64,000 nt of DNA from the NCBI RefSeq assembly GCF_015694705.1, contig NZ_JADQDR010000001.1, positions 914,029-978,028 on the forward strand, written 5' to 3'. The stretch comes from Pontibacter rufus (GTDB lineage: Bacteria; Bacteroidota; Bacteroidia; Cytophagales; Hymenobacteraceae). Position 1 is the stretch's first letter. Every line of letters begins with the position of its first letter. The notes beneath the pieces are model-generated. The model made no database searches. It saw nothing but the letters and a program-made list of their open reading frames with translations, and was not told where the DNA came from. Made by a program: the position numbers and the translations under genes. Of this stretch, positions 35,642-44,618 are shown piece by piece.

Positions 35642-35659
35642 CGCAACTTGAGTTATATA
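35642..35659. repeat. Right terminal inverted repeat of the IS982 element
   Basis: Perfect 18-bp inverted copy of 34793-34810. Confidence 0.85.
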
Positions 35660-35711
35660 AGGAATGTAGTGCAGGTAACAGGTAGTGAAATAAAATGGCA
35701 CCACATAAGCC

Positions 35712-35747
35712 AAAAAGGCTGCCCCTTTAAACCAGGACAGCCTTTTT
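35712..35747 (-). terminator. Terminator after yebC
   Basis: AAAAAGGCTG (35712-35721) pairs with CAGCCTTTTT (35738-35747). On the minus strand this gives a stem followed by a T-tract, 23 bases downstream of the yebC stop. Confidence 0.85.
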
Positions 35748-35769
35748 ATACTTGGATTGTGCAGCAGCC

Positions 35770-36477
35770 TTATTTCATATTATGGTATACTGCCTGCACA
35801 TCATCGTCTTCCTCAAATCGCTCTATCAGGCCCATCACTTCCTCTTCCTGTTCTTCTGTCAGTTCGGTGGTGGTAGTAGGTATGCGCTGCAGATCTGCAC
35901 TGATTACGTTCAGGCCTTTCTCTTCCAGCGCTTTTTGCATGGCACCGAAATCAGTGAAAGCGGTTTCGATAATAATTTCACCTTCGTGCTCGTAAATATC
36001 CTGAGCGCCGAAATCTATCAGGTCCAGCTCTAGTTCTTCTACATCCAAGCCTTCGGCATCAACTTTAAAAATGCCCCTGCGCTCGAACATAAAGTCCAGG
36101 GAACCGGTTTTGCCCAGCGAGCCGCCGCCTTTAGAGAAGTGCATGCGTACGTTGGCCACAGTGCGGTTCAGGTTATCGGTGGCGCATTCTATTACTACGG
36201 CAATGCCATGCGGGCCATACCCTTCATACACAATTTCCTCGTAGTCTTTCTCTTCTTTGGAGGAGGCGCGTTTGATGGCCGCTTCAATACGGTCTTTGGG
36301 CATGTTTACGCCTTTCGCATTCTGAATAGCGGTGCGGAGGCGGGAGTTGGTATCAGGACTGGGGCCGCTTTCCTTTACAGCCATTACAATTTCTTTGCCC
36401 AGGCGCGTAAAGGCCTTCGACATTTTGTCCCAACGTTTAAATTTACGGGCTTTTCTAAATTCAAATGCGCGTCCCAT
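35770..36477 (-). CDS. YebC/PmpR family regulator or translation factor
   Basis: 235 aa. The N-terminus is MGRAFEFRKARKFKRW, the Bacteroidota variant, instead of the common MAGHSKWANIKHRK. It then follows the family: RLRTAIQNAKGVNMPKDRIE, YEGYGPHGIAVVIEC, NRTVANVRMHFSKGGG, GSLDFMFERRGIF. YebC proteins were described as DNA-binding regulators, and more recent work links them to ribosome function on proline stretches. An acidic tail (EEQEEEVMGLIERFEEDDD) ends the protein. It is monocistronic. Confidence 0.93.
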   Translation of the reverse strand: MGRAFEFRKARKFKRWDKMSKAFTRLGKEIVMAVKESGPSPDTNSRLRTAIQNAKGVNMPKDRIEAAIKRASSKEEKDYEEIVYEGYGPHGIAVVIECATDNLNRTVANVRMHFSKGGGSLGKTGSLDFMFERRGIFKVDAEGLDVEELELDLIDFGAQDIYEHEGEIIIETAFTDFGAMQKALEEKGLNVISADLQRIPTTTTELTEEQEEEVMGLIERFEEDDDVQAVYHNMK

Positions 36478-36502
36478 AGTGTCTGGTTAAGTAGGTATAC
36501 TG

Positions 36503-36510
36503 CAAAGTTA
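36503..36510 (-). promoter_or_regulatory. -7 box of yebC
   Basis: TAACTTTG on the minus strand matches TAnnTTTG, 26 bases before the ATG. No TTG at the expected -33 distance was found. Confidence 0.35.
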
Positions 36511-36676
36511 GGCAGCTTACGCGTAAATTGGTAGTGCGGGTGGCAAATTCGTTTTTTGTTGATCGTTATTCGTTTATCGTTGGGTCGGGGCTAATGTAGC
36601 TGTAACAGACACGCGCGGGAGTTGCGCTCAAAAATAAAACGAAGCCTCCAGCCACTTGCCAATGAAAAATGAACAA

Positions 36677-37309
36677 CTACTTCCTTGCTGTTGGATGAAA
36701 ATCCGTAATGTGCAGGTGGTGCTGGCAGAAGCTGTATTCGTGGGCGATGTTGGAGCCAACGATGATAAGTCGGCTTTCGTTATGCTGGGTTACATGTTCC
36801 TGGTACCAGGAAATGCCTTCCTGATCCAGATTGGTGGTAGGCTCGTCGAGCAGCAGGAGGGGGGTATCAGAGTAGATGGCCAGCCCCAACTTGAGGCGCT
36901 GTTTCATGCCGGAAGAAAAATCCTTGACATACTTGTTTCTGGCGCGCTGCAAACCCATCCGGTCTATCAGCTGAACCTGCGACAGGTTGTGGCGCAGCGG
37001 TTTAAAACGGGTGTGAAAATTCAGCATTTCGGCCAGGGTAAACTCCTCCACCAGTTCTAAGTATGGCGCCGTGAGCGAAAGCTGTTGGTATACTTTGTCC
37101 TGTTCTATAATTTTGCTGCCCGAAGTATAAGTAATTGTTCCTTCGCTGTGCAGATTATAGCCTGCTACCACTGTAAGCAACGTTGATTTGCCGGAGCCAT
37201 TGTGCCCCAATATGGCATAAGAGCTGCCGGGCTCAAACGTATAGGTCAGGTTCCGGAAGATCCACTCGTAATTATAGCGTTTACCTAAGTTCGTTAGGTT
37301 AATTTGCAT
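36677..37309 (-). CDS. ABC transporter ATP-binding protein at the end of the lpx operon
   Basis: 210 aa from ATG 37309, overlapping the lpxA end by 11 bases. Walker A (GHNGSGKST), a signature loop (KDFSSGMKQR) and Walker B (LLLLDEPTTNLD) are intact. The usual switch histidine after Walker B is not visible: the segment reads LIIVGSNIAHEYSFC, with Asn near the His position. No permease gene is adjacent. The overlap with lpxA suggests a role linked to lipid A or envelope transport, but the substrate is unknown. Confidence 0.85.
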   Translation of the reverse strand: MQINLTNLGKRYNYEWIFRNLTYTFEPGSSYAILGHNGSGKSTLLTVVAGYNLHSEGTITYTSGSKIIEQDKVYQQLSLTAPYLELVEEFTLAEMLNFHTRFKPLRHNLSQVQLIDRMGLQRARNKYVKDFSSGMKQRLKLGLAIYSDTPLLLLDEPTTNLDQEGISWYQEHVTQHNESRLIIVGSNIAHEYSFCQHHLHITDFHPTARK

Positions 37310-38090
37310 CTTTGCTGAAATAGCTCCTGATAATACCACGGCCCGAACTGCGCAGGAAGTTGGTCACTTCGTCGCGCTCGCGGCTAGGCGGCAGATCCAG
37401 TTCAATGGTGTCGAGGGCCTGGGTATTGTTGAGGCCGCTCATAAACAGGATACGGTATATTTGCTGGATTTCGTTGATTTGCTCACTGCCAAAGCCTCTG
37501 CGGCGCATCCCCACTGAGTTTACACCGGCGTAGGAGAGTGGTTCGCGGGCGGCTTTCACAAATGGCGGCACATCTTTGAGCACATGTGAGCCGCCGGAGA
37601 TAAAAGCATGTGCACCTATCTTCACAAACTGGTGCACGGCGCTTGTTGCACTTATAATAGCATAATCGCCTATTTCTACATGGCCTGCCATCTGCACCGC
37701 ATTACCGATGATGCAGCTGTTGCCAACCGTGCAATCGTGTGCTACGTGGGCGTAGGCCATCACCAGGCAGTTACTGCCTATCACAGTCTTCATCTTGTCG
37801 ATGGTGCCGCGGCTCACGGTTACGAACTCACGGATAACGGTATTATCGCCTACATAAGTGGTAGTTACCTCACCGGCAAATTTCAAATCCTGCGGTACAG
37901 AGGAAACAACGGCTCCCGGAAAAATTTTGCAGTTCCGGCCGATGCGCGCACCTTCCATGATCACGGCGTTAGAACCTATCCAGGTACCTTCTCCGATCTC
38001 AACATTCTTGTGTATGGTAACAAATGGTTCTACAACCACATTCTGGGCGATTTTTGCCTCCGGGTGGATGTATGCTAATGGTTGGTTCAT
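37299..38090 (-). CDS. lpxA: Acyl-ACP--UDP-N-acetylglucosamine O-acyltransferase
   Basis: 263 aa. Left-handed beta-helix hexapeptide repeats from residue 8 on (IHPEAKIAQNVVVEPFV, IGSNAVIMEGARIGRNC), the catalytic His in MAYAHVAHDCTVGN, and a helical C-terminal domain (RRRGFGSEQINEIQQIYRIL) are those of LpxA. It performs the first step of lipid A synthesis. Its start overlaps the lpxC-fabZ stop by 4 bases. Confidence 0.96.
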   Translation of the reverse strand: MNQPLAYIHPEAKIAQNVVVEPFVTIHKNVEIGEGTWIGSNAVIMEGARIGRNCKIFPGAVVSSVPQDLKFAGEVTTTYVGDNTVIREFVTVSRGTIDKMKTVIGSNCLVMAYAHVAHDCTVGNSCIIGNAVQMAGHVEIGDYAIISATSAVHQFVKIGAHAFISGGSHVLKDVPPFVKAAREPLSYAGVNSVGMRRRGFGSEQINEIQQIYRILFMSGLNNTQALDTIELDLPPSRERDEVTNFLRSSGRGIIRSYFSKDAN

Positions 38091-39481
38091 GCGTCTTTTT
38101 TTACGATGCTGGCCGACATTTCCGCTTCCATCACCAGCTGGCCGGCCACAAAAGCCTGGCCGCTCATTTTAGCAATACCGCGCTTTACGGGTGCCAGCAG
38201 TTCACATTTAAAAATGATGGTATCGCCCGGCACCACCTTGCGTTTGAAACGGCATTTATCGATACCCAGGAAATAAGTCCAGTAATCCTCCGGGTTCTCT
38301 ACGGTGTTCAGCACCAGAATGCCGCCGGTTTGTGCCATGGCCTCAATCTGGATGATGCCGGGCAGCACGGGATTGCCCGGAAAATGGCCTTGAAAGAAGG
38401 GCTCATTCATGGTTATGTTTTTAACACCCGTAACGGTGGTTTCGTCCAGGTGGATGATTTTATCTATCAGCAGGAATGGATACCGGTGCGGCAGTGTGGC
38501 CGCAATCTGGTTAATATCCATTACCGGCGGCTTTTTAGGATCATAGGTCGGCACATTTTTAATGGCGGCCTCCTGGATCAGCTTTTTCACCTTTCGGGCA
38601 AAAGCCACGTTGGCGGCATGGCCAGGGCGGGCAGCCAGGATCTGGCCTTTAATCGGGCGTCCGATGAGGGCTAAATCACCAATCAGATCGAGTAGTTTGT
38701 GACGTGCCGGTTCGTTTTTAAAGCGCAGTTCTGTGTTGTTGAGTACGCCTTCTTCTTTTATTTCTACTTTCGGTTTCTGCAGCAGCTCCGACAAGTGTGC
38801 CAGTTCTTCTTCCTGCACTACGCGGTCTACAATTACGATAGCATTGTCCAGGTCACCGCCTTTTATCAGGTTTTGCTTATACAATGCCTCCAGCTCGTGC
38901 AAAAACACAAAAGTACGGCAGGGGGCAATCTCATCTACAAACTGGTTGATATTGGTAATGGAAGCATGCTGGCTGCCTAACACCGGCGAATTATAGTCAA
39001 CCATGGCTGTGAGGCGGTAGTCGTCGAGGGGCAGGCCGGCAATCTCCACGCCACGGCTCTCGTCTATGTAGCTGATGCCTTTGGGTATCTCGAAGTAGTT
39101 GCGCAGCGCATTCTGCTCCTGCAGGCCCACGCTTTGCAGCGCCTTCACGAACTCGATGGAAGAACCGTCCATAATGGGAGGTTCGGGGCCGTCAAGCTCA
39201 ATCAATACATTATCGATTTGCAGGCCTACCAAAGCGGCCAGCGTATGCTCCACGGTGTTTACGCGGGCGCCGTTCTGCTCCAGCGTTGTGCCGCGCGAGA
39301 GATCCACCACATTGTCTACATCGGCTGCCACTACCGGCTGGCCAGGCAGATCGATGCGCTGAAATTTATATCCATGATTGGCAGCGGCGGGCTTAAACGT
39401 CATGTTCGAGGCCACTCCTGTATGCAATCCAATGCCCGATATGGTAACCGGAGCTTTTATGGTATGCTGTTTATCGTTCAT
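38087..39481 (-). CDS. lpxC-fabZ: Bifunctional UDP-3-O-acyl-GlcNAc deacetylase / 3-hydroxyacyl-ACP dehydratase (LpxC-FabZ)
   Basis: 464 aa, a fusion characteristic of Bacteroidota. The LpxC half (about 1-305) has ISGIGLHTGV, NTVEHTLAALVGLQID with a zinc His, LDGPEPPIMDGSS, and LLDLIGDLALIGRPI with RPGHAAN. The FabZ half (about 320-464) has PHRYPFLLIDKI and the catalytic FFQGHFPGNPVLPGI with His. The first half commits to lipid A synthesis; the second supplies hydroxyacyl chain processing in fatty acid elongation. Confidence 0.97.
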   Translation of the reverse strand: MNDKQHTIKAPVTISGIGLHTGVASNMTFKPAAANHGYKFQRIDLPGQPVVAADVDNVVDLSRGTTLEQNGARVNTVEHTLAALVGLQIDNVLIELDGPEPPIMDGSSIEFVKALQSVGLQEQNALRNYFEIPKGISYIDESRGVEIAGLPLDDYRLTAMVDYNSPVLGSQHASITNINQFVDEIAPCRTFVFLHELEALYKQNLIKGGDLDNAIVIVDRVVQEEELAHLSELLQKPKVEIKEEGVLNNTELRFKNEPARHKLLDLIGDLALIGRPIKGQILAARPGHAANVAFARKVKKLIQEAAIKNVPTYDPKKPPVMDINQIAATLPHRYPFLLIDKIIHLDETTVTGVKNITMNEPFFQGHFPGNPVLPGIIQIEAMAQTGGILVLNTVENPEDYWTYFLGIDKCRFKRKVVPGDTIIFKCELLAPVKRGIAKMSGQAFVAGQLVMEAEMSASIVKKDA

Positions 39482-39591
39482 TCACGTATTGTGTAGTCGT
39501 GTTAAGAGCTTTTGGATAGCAACAGCGGCCAGCCTTGTTCTGCTACTGTTGTTGCCTGCTGGCTACCAGGCAGGTGGTCCTTTGCGCCTGC

Positions 39592-39599
39592 AAACATAA
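39592..39599 (-). promoter_or_regulatory. Possible -7 box of the lpxC-fabZ operon
   Basis: TATGTTTG on the minus strand, 111 bases before the lpxC start, matches TAnnTTTG. No partner TTG at 19-21 bases was found. lpxD ends at 39716, so the operon could also be read through from lpxD. Confidence 0.3.
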
Positions 39600-39715
39600 G
39601 GTTTTTATACTTGGCGCGGGCACTTTTATTTTTGCGTTGCCGCCGCAGGCAAGTATAAGGTTTTATCAGGTAATTAGATGTTAGACATTGGATATCAGAC
39701 CTGTATCTCTCTAAC

Positions 39716-40738
39716 TTATACTTTTTCTTTAAGCATTTCCAGGTCGCGTTGTAGTTCCGGCAATTTACGGAAAACGGTCATGGCGCGCAGGTTTTGCTTG
39801 TAATCAAAGGCCGGCGAGCCCTGTATGATAGTACCTGTTTCCTTCACCGATTTAGAAACACCCGACTGCGCTCCGACTGTTGTTTTATCGGCAAGGCTGA
39901 TGTGCCCCACAATGCCTGCCTGCCCGGCAATAACGCAATAGTCGCCGAGTTTAGCGGAGCCGGAGATACCTGCCTGCGCAGCTATAACCGTGTGCTGGCC
40001 TACCTCTACGTTGTGCGCTAACTGTACCAGGTTGTCAATTTTGCTGCCCCGGCGGATAATGGTAGAACCCATCGTGGCGCAGTCGATAGTTGTATTAGCG
40101 CCTATCGACACATCATCCTCCAGCACCACGTTGCCAATCTGCGGAATGGCTTTGTAGCTGCCATCCGGCTGTGGCGCGAAGCCAAAGCCGTCGCTGCCCA
40201 GCACCGCCCCGGCATGAATGGTGCAGCTGCTACCTACAACGGTGTTGGTATATAGTTTGGCGCCTGCAAAAATGGTGGTATTGTCGCCGATTTGCACATT
40301 GTCGCCAATGTATACCTGCGGAAAAATACGCACGTTCTCACCAATTGTACAATTCTGGCCGATATACGAAAAGGCGCCACGATAATGCCCTGCTCCAATC
40401 TGGCTGCCAGCGCCTATGTAAGCTGGCTCCTCTACGCCAACTTTAGATGCAATCAGGGCCGTCTGATAATAGTGCAGCAGCACCGAAAAACTGGTATAGG
40501 GATCTGCAACCCGGATAAGTGCAGCAGCAACCGGCTTTTTGAGCTCAAGTTTGTCTGAAACAATTACTGCACTGGCGCCTGAAGTATAAAGAAAAGGTTC
40601 GTATTTGGGATTGGACAGAAATGCAAGAGCACCTGTCCGGGCCTCCTCTATTTTAGCTAAAGTGCTGACCCTGACAGAATTGTTTCCCTCTACAGTGCCC
40701 TGTAGCAGGTCCGCTATCTGTTGAACAGTGAATTCCAT
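39716..40738 (-). CDS. lpxD: UDP-3-O-(3-hydroxyacyl)glucosamine N-acyltransferase
   Basis: 340 aa. An N-terminal uridine-binding domain (TVQQIADLLQGTVEGN; ALAFLSNPKYEPFLY) precedes hexapeptide repeats. DGFGFAPQ and VQLAHNVEVGQHTVIAAQ with the catalytic His are the LpxD active-site segments, and a short C-terminal helix ends the protein. It carries out the third acylation step of lipid A synthesis. It is upstream of lpxC-fabZ and lpxA on the same strand. Confidence 0.96.
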   Translation of the reverse strand: MEFTVQQIADLLQGTVEGNNSVRVSTLAKIEEARTGALAFLSNPKYEPFLYTSGASAVIVSDKLELKKPVAAALIRVADPYTSFSVLLHYYQTALIASKVGVEEPAYIGAGSQIGAGHYRGAFSYIGQNCTIGENVRIFPQVYIGDNVQIGDNTTIFAGAKLYTNTVVGSSCTIHAGAVLGSDGFGFAPQPDGSYKAIPQIGNVVLEDDVSIGANTTIDCATMGSTIIRRGSKIDNLVQLAHNVEVGQHTVIAAQAGISGSAKLGDYCVIAGQAGIVGHISLADKTTVGAQSGVSKSVKETGTIIQGSPAFDYKQNLRAMTVFRKLPELQRDLEMLKEKV

Positions 40739-40786
40739 CTTGTAAAATTAGAGCAAAAACTTAAAAGTGCTAATGCTATGAGGATG

Positions 40787-40794
40787 CAAACATA
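40787..40794 (-). promoter_or_regulatory. Possible -7 box of lpxD
   Basis: TATGTTTG on the minus strand, about 50 bases before the lpxD ATG. The only TTG upstream is 26 bases away, which is longer than usual. Confidence 0.35.
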
Positions 40795-41005
40795 CTAAAA
40801 AGTTACCTGACTAGGATTGCCAATCAGGATTTTTGGGATTCCGCGGATTGTATGATTTCTGAAGCTGTTAAAATATTGCGCCTGATACTTTAACAGCTTC
40901 AGGCAAATTTGTTTGGTATACTTCCAAATTATATAAGGCTATCTGGTATGGAAGCTGGTCATATAATCTCACAATTTTAAATAATCCCGGTCAGGGTGCA
41001 GGTCA

Positions 41006-42235
41006 TCAGTGTGCTACCTCTTTGGGGTAACATACATAATACTTTTCCACCTTGTTGCTCAGCGCCCTGATGTTGGGCAAATCCGACGCCTCGGCCACAT
41101 CAACTACATAACCGGTTTTAGTCAGGATTTCGATCGATTCGCCCTCCACCTGGTAAGCGTTGTTGCTAATTTTGCCGGATATCATCAGGTATTTTATATC
41201 TTCTTCCTGAATTTTAAAATGCTCCTGCACCAGTTCGCTGATGCCCAGCAGCAAATCCTCTTCAATGGGTTTGGTAGCGATAACGACTTTAAACAGGCGA
41301 CGGTTCAGGATACTGTTAGCCAGGTACGAAAGTATAAAATCAGGGTGCGAGGCCCACTGCTTAATGCCGCTCCATATGTCGTGGTCGTCCAGGCGCACGA
41401 AGCGTTCCAGAATGCTGTTGTCGCGCTCAAAATCTGATATAGTCAGGTCGGAGGACAGGAAAAATTTAAGACAGGGGCTGGCCGGCACATCTATACCTTG
41501 CTGCAGTAACTGGCGCGCCCGCTGCACTACGCGCAGCACCATGTTCTCGGCACTGATAACGGTTTTGTGCAGGTATACCTGCCAGTACATCAGGCGGCGG
41601 CTTACCAGGAAATTTTCTATACTATAAATAGCCTTCTCCTCTACTACCAGCTTGTCATTGGCTACGTCCAGCATCTTAATAATGCGATCAGCACCAATTT
41701 TGCCTTCATACACGCCGGTATAAAAGCTGTCGCGGTTCAGGTAATCGAGTCGATCTACATCCAACTGGCTCGAAACGAGCTGGTGAAAGAAGTTTCGGGC
41801 GTACGTGCCTTTAAATATGTTTATCGCCAGTGCTAATTTCCCGCCGAATGCTTCGTTGAGCATGTGCATGATGTGGAGCGAAAGCTGCTCGTGGTGCACA
41901 TTTTTGAAAATGGCGGTTTCCAGCGCATGGGAGAAAGGACCGTGGCCGATGTCGTGCAGCAGGATGGCAATCAGCGATGCCTCCAGTTCGGTGTCAGAAA
42001 TTTCGTTATTTTTACTTTTCAGCGTGTTCAGGGCCGTTTCCATCAGATGCATGGCCCCCAGCGCATGATGAAAACGCGTGTGGAGCGCACCCGGATATAC
42101 CATTTCGGTCAGGCCTAGCTGCTTGATGCGGCGCAGGCGCTGGAAGTATGGATGCTCTATTATATCAAAAACCAGGTCAGACGGAACGGTGATAAAGCCG
42201 TAAACAGGGTCGTTGAAGATCTTTTTCTTGTTCAC
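41006..42235 (-). CDS. HD-domain phosphohydrolase (dGTPase/SAMHD1-like)
   Basis: 409 aa. YFQRLRRIKQLGLTEMVYPGALHTRFHHALG holds the first metal-binding H of the HD family, and LLHDIGHGPFSHALE holds the HD pair and the third His. The fold and length resemble the YwfO/dNTPase-like HD family. The helical C-terminal half has the family's DDHDIWSGIKQWA segment. Likely it hydrolyses nucleotides, but the substrate is not shown. It is upstream of lpxD on the same strand with a 267-base gap. Confidence 0.88.
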   Translation of the reverse strand: MNKKKIFNDPVYGFITVPSDLVFDIIEHPYFQRLRRIKQLGLTEMVYPGALHTRFHHALGAMHLMETALNTLKSKNNEISDTELEASLIAILLHDIGHGPFSHALETAIFKNVHHEQLSLHIMHMLNEAFGGKLALAINIFKGTYARNFFHQLVSSQLDVDRLDYLNRDSFYTGVYEGKIGADRIIKMLDVANDKLVVEEKAIYSIENFLVSRRLMYWQVYLHKTVISAENMVLRVVQRARQLLQQGIDVPASPCLKFFLSSDLTISDFERDNSILERFVRLDDHDIWSGIKQWASHPDFILSYLANSILNRRLFKVVIATKPIEEDLLLGISELVQEHFKIQEEDIKYLMISGKISNNAYQVEGESIEILTKTGYVVDVAEASDLPNIRALSNKVEKYYVCYPKEVAH

Positions 42236-42606
42236 CTATTTAATTGCTAAACTGTTAAATGGCTTAATTGTTGAGTTGATAAAGGGCTGACTGGTTTTAC
42301 CCGTTATCCCAATTTCTGTTATTTCTCCTTTCCTGCTATTTCAGCAGGAGGAAAATTTGTCTGCAATTCGTGTAGTGTATTTTGAAGTAGTCTGTAACAG
42401 ATTTCCTGCCATGTTCGAAATAACCATCAGGCCAGGCGTGGCTATCATACGATACCTGTACAAACCGGATAACCCATTTTAGCATGAAACTATTTAACAG
42501 TTTAACCATGCAGCCGTTAAACCATACCACAGTTTAATCATCGAATATAAACTATACATCGCCTGAAGACGTGTATTTAAATACGCTACTAAAACAAAAT
42601 TAAACT
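42236..42606. other. Non-coding gap between the HD gene and porX (divergent)
   Basis: 371 bases holding the two divergent promoters. A short hairpin (CCTGCT / AGCAGG, 42332-42348) is the only structure seen. No clear TAnnTTTG box was found for porX. Confidence 0.4.
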
Positions 42607-44169
42607 ATGCAAAGATACAGTATTTTATGGGCCGACGACGAAATAGACCTGCTCAAGCCGCACATTCTTTTCCTGCAGGACAGAGGGTATGACATTACGC
42701 CTGTAAACAGCGGCGCCGATGCCATCGAGAAGTTTCAGGACCAGACTTTCGATATCGTTTTCCTGGATGAGAACATGCCCGGCATCAGCGGCCTGGAAAC
42801 GCTGAATGAGCTGAAAACTATCCGCCCGGCTGTGCCCGTGATTATGATTACCAAGAGCGAGGAAGAGCATATTATGGAGGAGGCTATCGGCTCCAAGATC
42901 TCCGATTATCTCATCAAACCACTCAACCCAAATCAGATTCTGCTTTCTGTTAAGAAACTGCTCGATAACAAGCGGCTGGTATCAGAAAAAACCAACATGA
43001 GCTACCAGCGCGATTTCCGGCAGCTGGGCATGGCTTTTGGCGAGCGTCTGAGCCCGCTGGAGTGGGCCGACATCTATAAGAAGCTGGTATATTGGGAGCT
43101 GGAGATAGATGAAACAGAGAATAAAAGTATGGCCGATGTAATAAACATGCAGAAGGATGAGGCGAACTCAAACTTTGCCAGGTTTATCATGGAGAACTAC
43201 GAGGACTGGATAAACAAGGAGGACGATGAGGCGCCGCTGATGTCGCATGAACTCTTTAAGCAGCGTGTGTTCCCGATAATGAAAGAGTCGGACCAGCCCG
43301 TATACTTTCTGCTGATAGACAACCTGCGTTATGACCAATGGAAAGTGCTGGAGCCGCTTATTTCGGATTACTTCACTGTAGATCAGGAGGAAATGTTTTA
43401 TTCCATACTTCCGACTACCACCGCTTACGCCCGTAACGCTATTTTTTCAGGAATGCTGCCCACCGAGATAGCTAAAAAGTACCCGAACTTATGGGTAGCC
43501 GACGAGGACGAGGAAGGTAAAAACCTGCACGAAGCAGAATTTCTGGACATACAGCTGCAGCAAAACCGCATAACGGGCAAGCACAGTTACCACAAAATAA
43601 CGAACGTAGCTGCCGGCCGGGATTTGCTCAGTAAATTCAGCAACCTGGACAGCAACAGGCTGAATGTGATTGTCTATAACTTCGTGGATATGCTTTCACA
43701 CGCCCGCACCGACAGCAACATGGTGCGCGAGTTAGCACCGGACGAATCGGCCTACCGATCTATCACCAAGTCCTGGTTCCTGCACTCGCCGCTGTTTGAT
43801 ACGCTGAAGCTGATTGCCGAGAAAAAGGGCCGCCTCATCATCACCACCGACCACGGCACCATCCGGGTAAAAAGGCCTTTCAAGATCATTGGCGACCGCA
43901 ACACCAACACCAACCTGCGGTATAAACACGGCAAAAACCTGGGGTACACCGACAAAGATGTGTTCACGGTAAAAAAGCCGGAACGATTTTTCTTGCCAAA
44001 AGCCAACGTTTCCACTACGTTTGTATTCGCGATAGAAGATTACTTCTTTGCTTATCCAAACAACTATAACTACTACGTAAACTACTACAAAGATACCTTT
44101 CAGCACGGAGGGGTGTCGCTGGAGGAGGTTATTATACCGTTTATCACGCTTTCACCGAAGAATGCATAA
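42607..44169 (+). CDS. porX: PorX, T9SS two-component response regulator with PglZ/phosphodiesterase domain
   Basis: 520 aa. The N-terminal receiver domain has SILWADDEIDLL and VFLDENMPGISG with phospho-acceptor Asp54, and a Lys near residue 104 in DYLIKPLNP. The C-terminal domain (about 210-520) is of alkaline-phosphatase/PglZ type: FLLIDNLRYDQWKV, LPTTTAYARNAIFSG with the nucleophile Thr, NFVDMLSHART and ITTDHGTIRV. This architecture, without a DNA-binding output domain, is that of PorX, which with PorY controls T9SS genes in Porphyromonas and relatives and has oligonucleotide phosphodiesterase activity. It is followed by tsaE with an 8-base overlap. Confidence 0.95.
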   Translation: MQRYSILWADDEIDLLKPHILFLQDRGYDITPVNSGADAIEKFQDQTFDIVFLDENMPGISGLETLNELKTIRPAVPVIMITKSEEEHIMEEAIGSKISDYLIKPLNPNQILLSVKKLLDNKRLVSEKTNMSYQRDFRQLGMAFGERLSPLEWADIYKKLVYWELEIDETENKSMADVINMQKDEANSNFARFIMENYEDWINKEDDEAPLMSHELFKQRVFPIMKESDQPVYFLLIDNLRYDQWKVLEPLISDYFTVDQEEMFYSILPTTTAYARNAIFSGMLPTEIAKKYPNLWVADEDEEGKNLHEAEFLDIQLQQNRITGKHSYHKITNVAAGRDLLSKFSNLDSNRLNVIVYNFVDMLSHARTDSNMVRELAPDESAYRSITKSWFLHSPLFDTLKLIAEKKGRLIITTDHGTIRVKRPFKIIGDRNTNTNLRYKHGKNLGYTDKDVFTVKKPERFFLPKANVSTTFVFAIEDYFFAYPNNYNYYVNYYKDTFQHGGVSLEEVIIPFITLSPKNA

Positions 44170-44608
44170 CACAGGAGTTCAAAAAGCAAGTATAAAGATG
44201 TCGTCGTTGGCTGATTTGCCGGCGGCGGCATCAGTGCTTTTAGAGGCTATTGCGCAGGAACCTGTTATACTTTTTGAAGGGCCGATGGGTGCAGGCAAAA
44301 CCACACTCATCAAAGAGCTTTGCCGGCAGCTAGGGGTGCGGGAAAACGTGAGCAGTCCTACGTTTGCGCTCGTAAATGAGTATGAAAGCGGGGAAGGGAA
44401 CCTTATTTATCATTTTGATTTTTATAGGATAGCAGAGGAGCGGGAAGCGCTGGACATAGGCGCCTTGGAATATTTCGACTCGGGCAGGCTATGCCTGATA
44501 GAATGGCCCTCCCGTATACCTGATTTATTGCCGGAGCATTACTTGCTTGTACAGTTGCAGCCGGATACAGACGACGCGGCGCGAACCATGACCATAAACC
44601 AAGTATAG
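44162..44608 (+). CDS. tsaE: tRNA t6A threonylcarbamoyladenosine biosynthesis ATPase TsaE
   Basis: 148 aa. Walker A (EGPMGAGKTTLIKELC), SSPTFALVNEY and YHFDFYRI are complete TsaE motifs, and DSGRLCLIEWPSRI with a Glu/Trp pair follows. It works with TsaB, TsaC and TsaD to make the t6A37 modification. It overlaps the porX end by 8 bases and is 10 bases before ald. An internal Met at 44198 is a possible alternative start. Confidence 0.93.
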   Translation: MHNTGVQKASIKMSSLADLPAAASVLLEAIAQEPVILFEGPMGAGKTTLIKELCRQLGVRENVSSPTFALVNEYESGEGNLIYHFDFYRIAEEREALDIGALEYFDSGRLCLIEWPSRIPDLLPEHYLLVQLQPDTDDAARTMTINQV

Positions 44609-44618
44609 CAACTAGAGT

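Larger units (their letters stand above)
34793..35659 (-). mobile_element. IS982-family insertion sequence, internally deleted
   Basis: The element is bounded by 18-bp perfect inverted repeats (34793-34810 and 35642-35659, core ACTCAAGTTGCG). The outer six bases, TATATA, could be part of the repeat or a target-site duplication. Inside is a broken IS982-type transposase. At about 867 bp it is shorter than the roughly 1 kb usual for the family. Confidence 0.85.
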
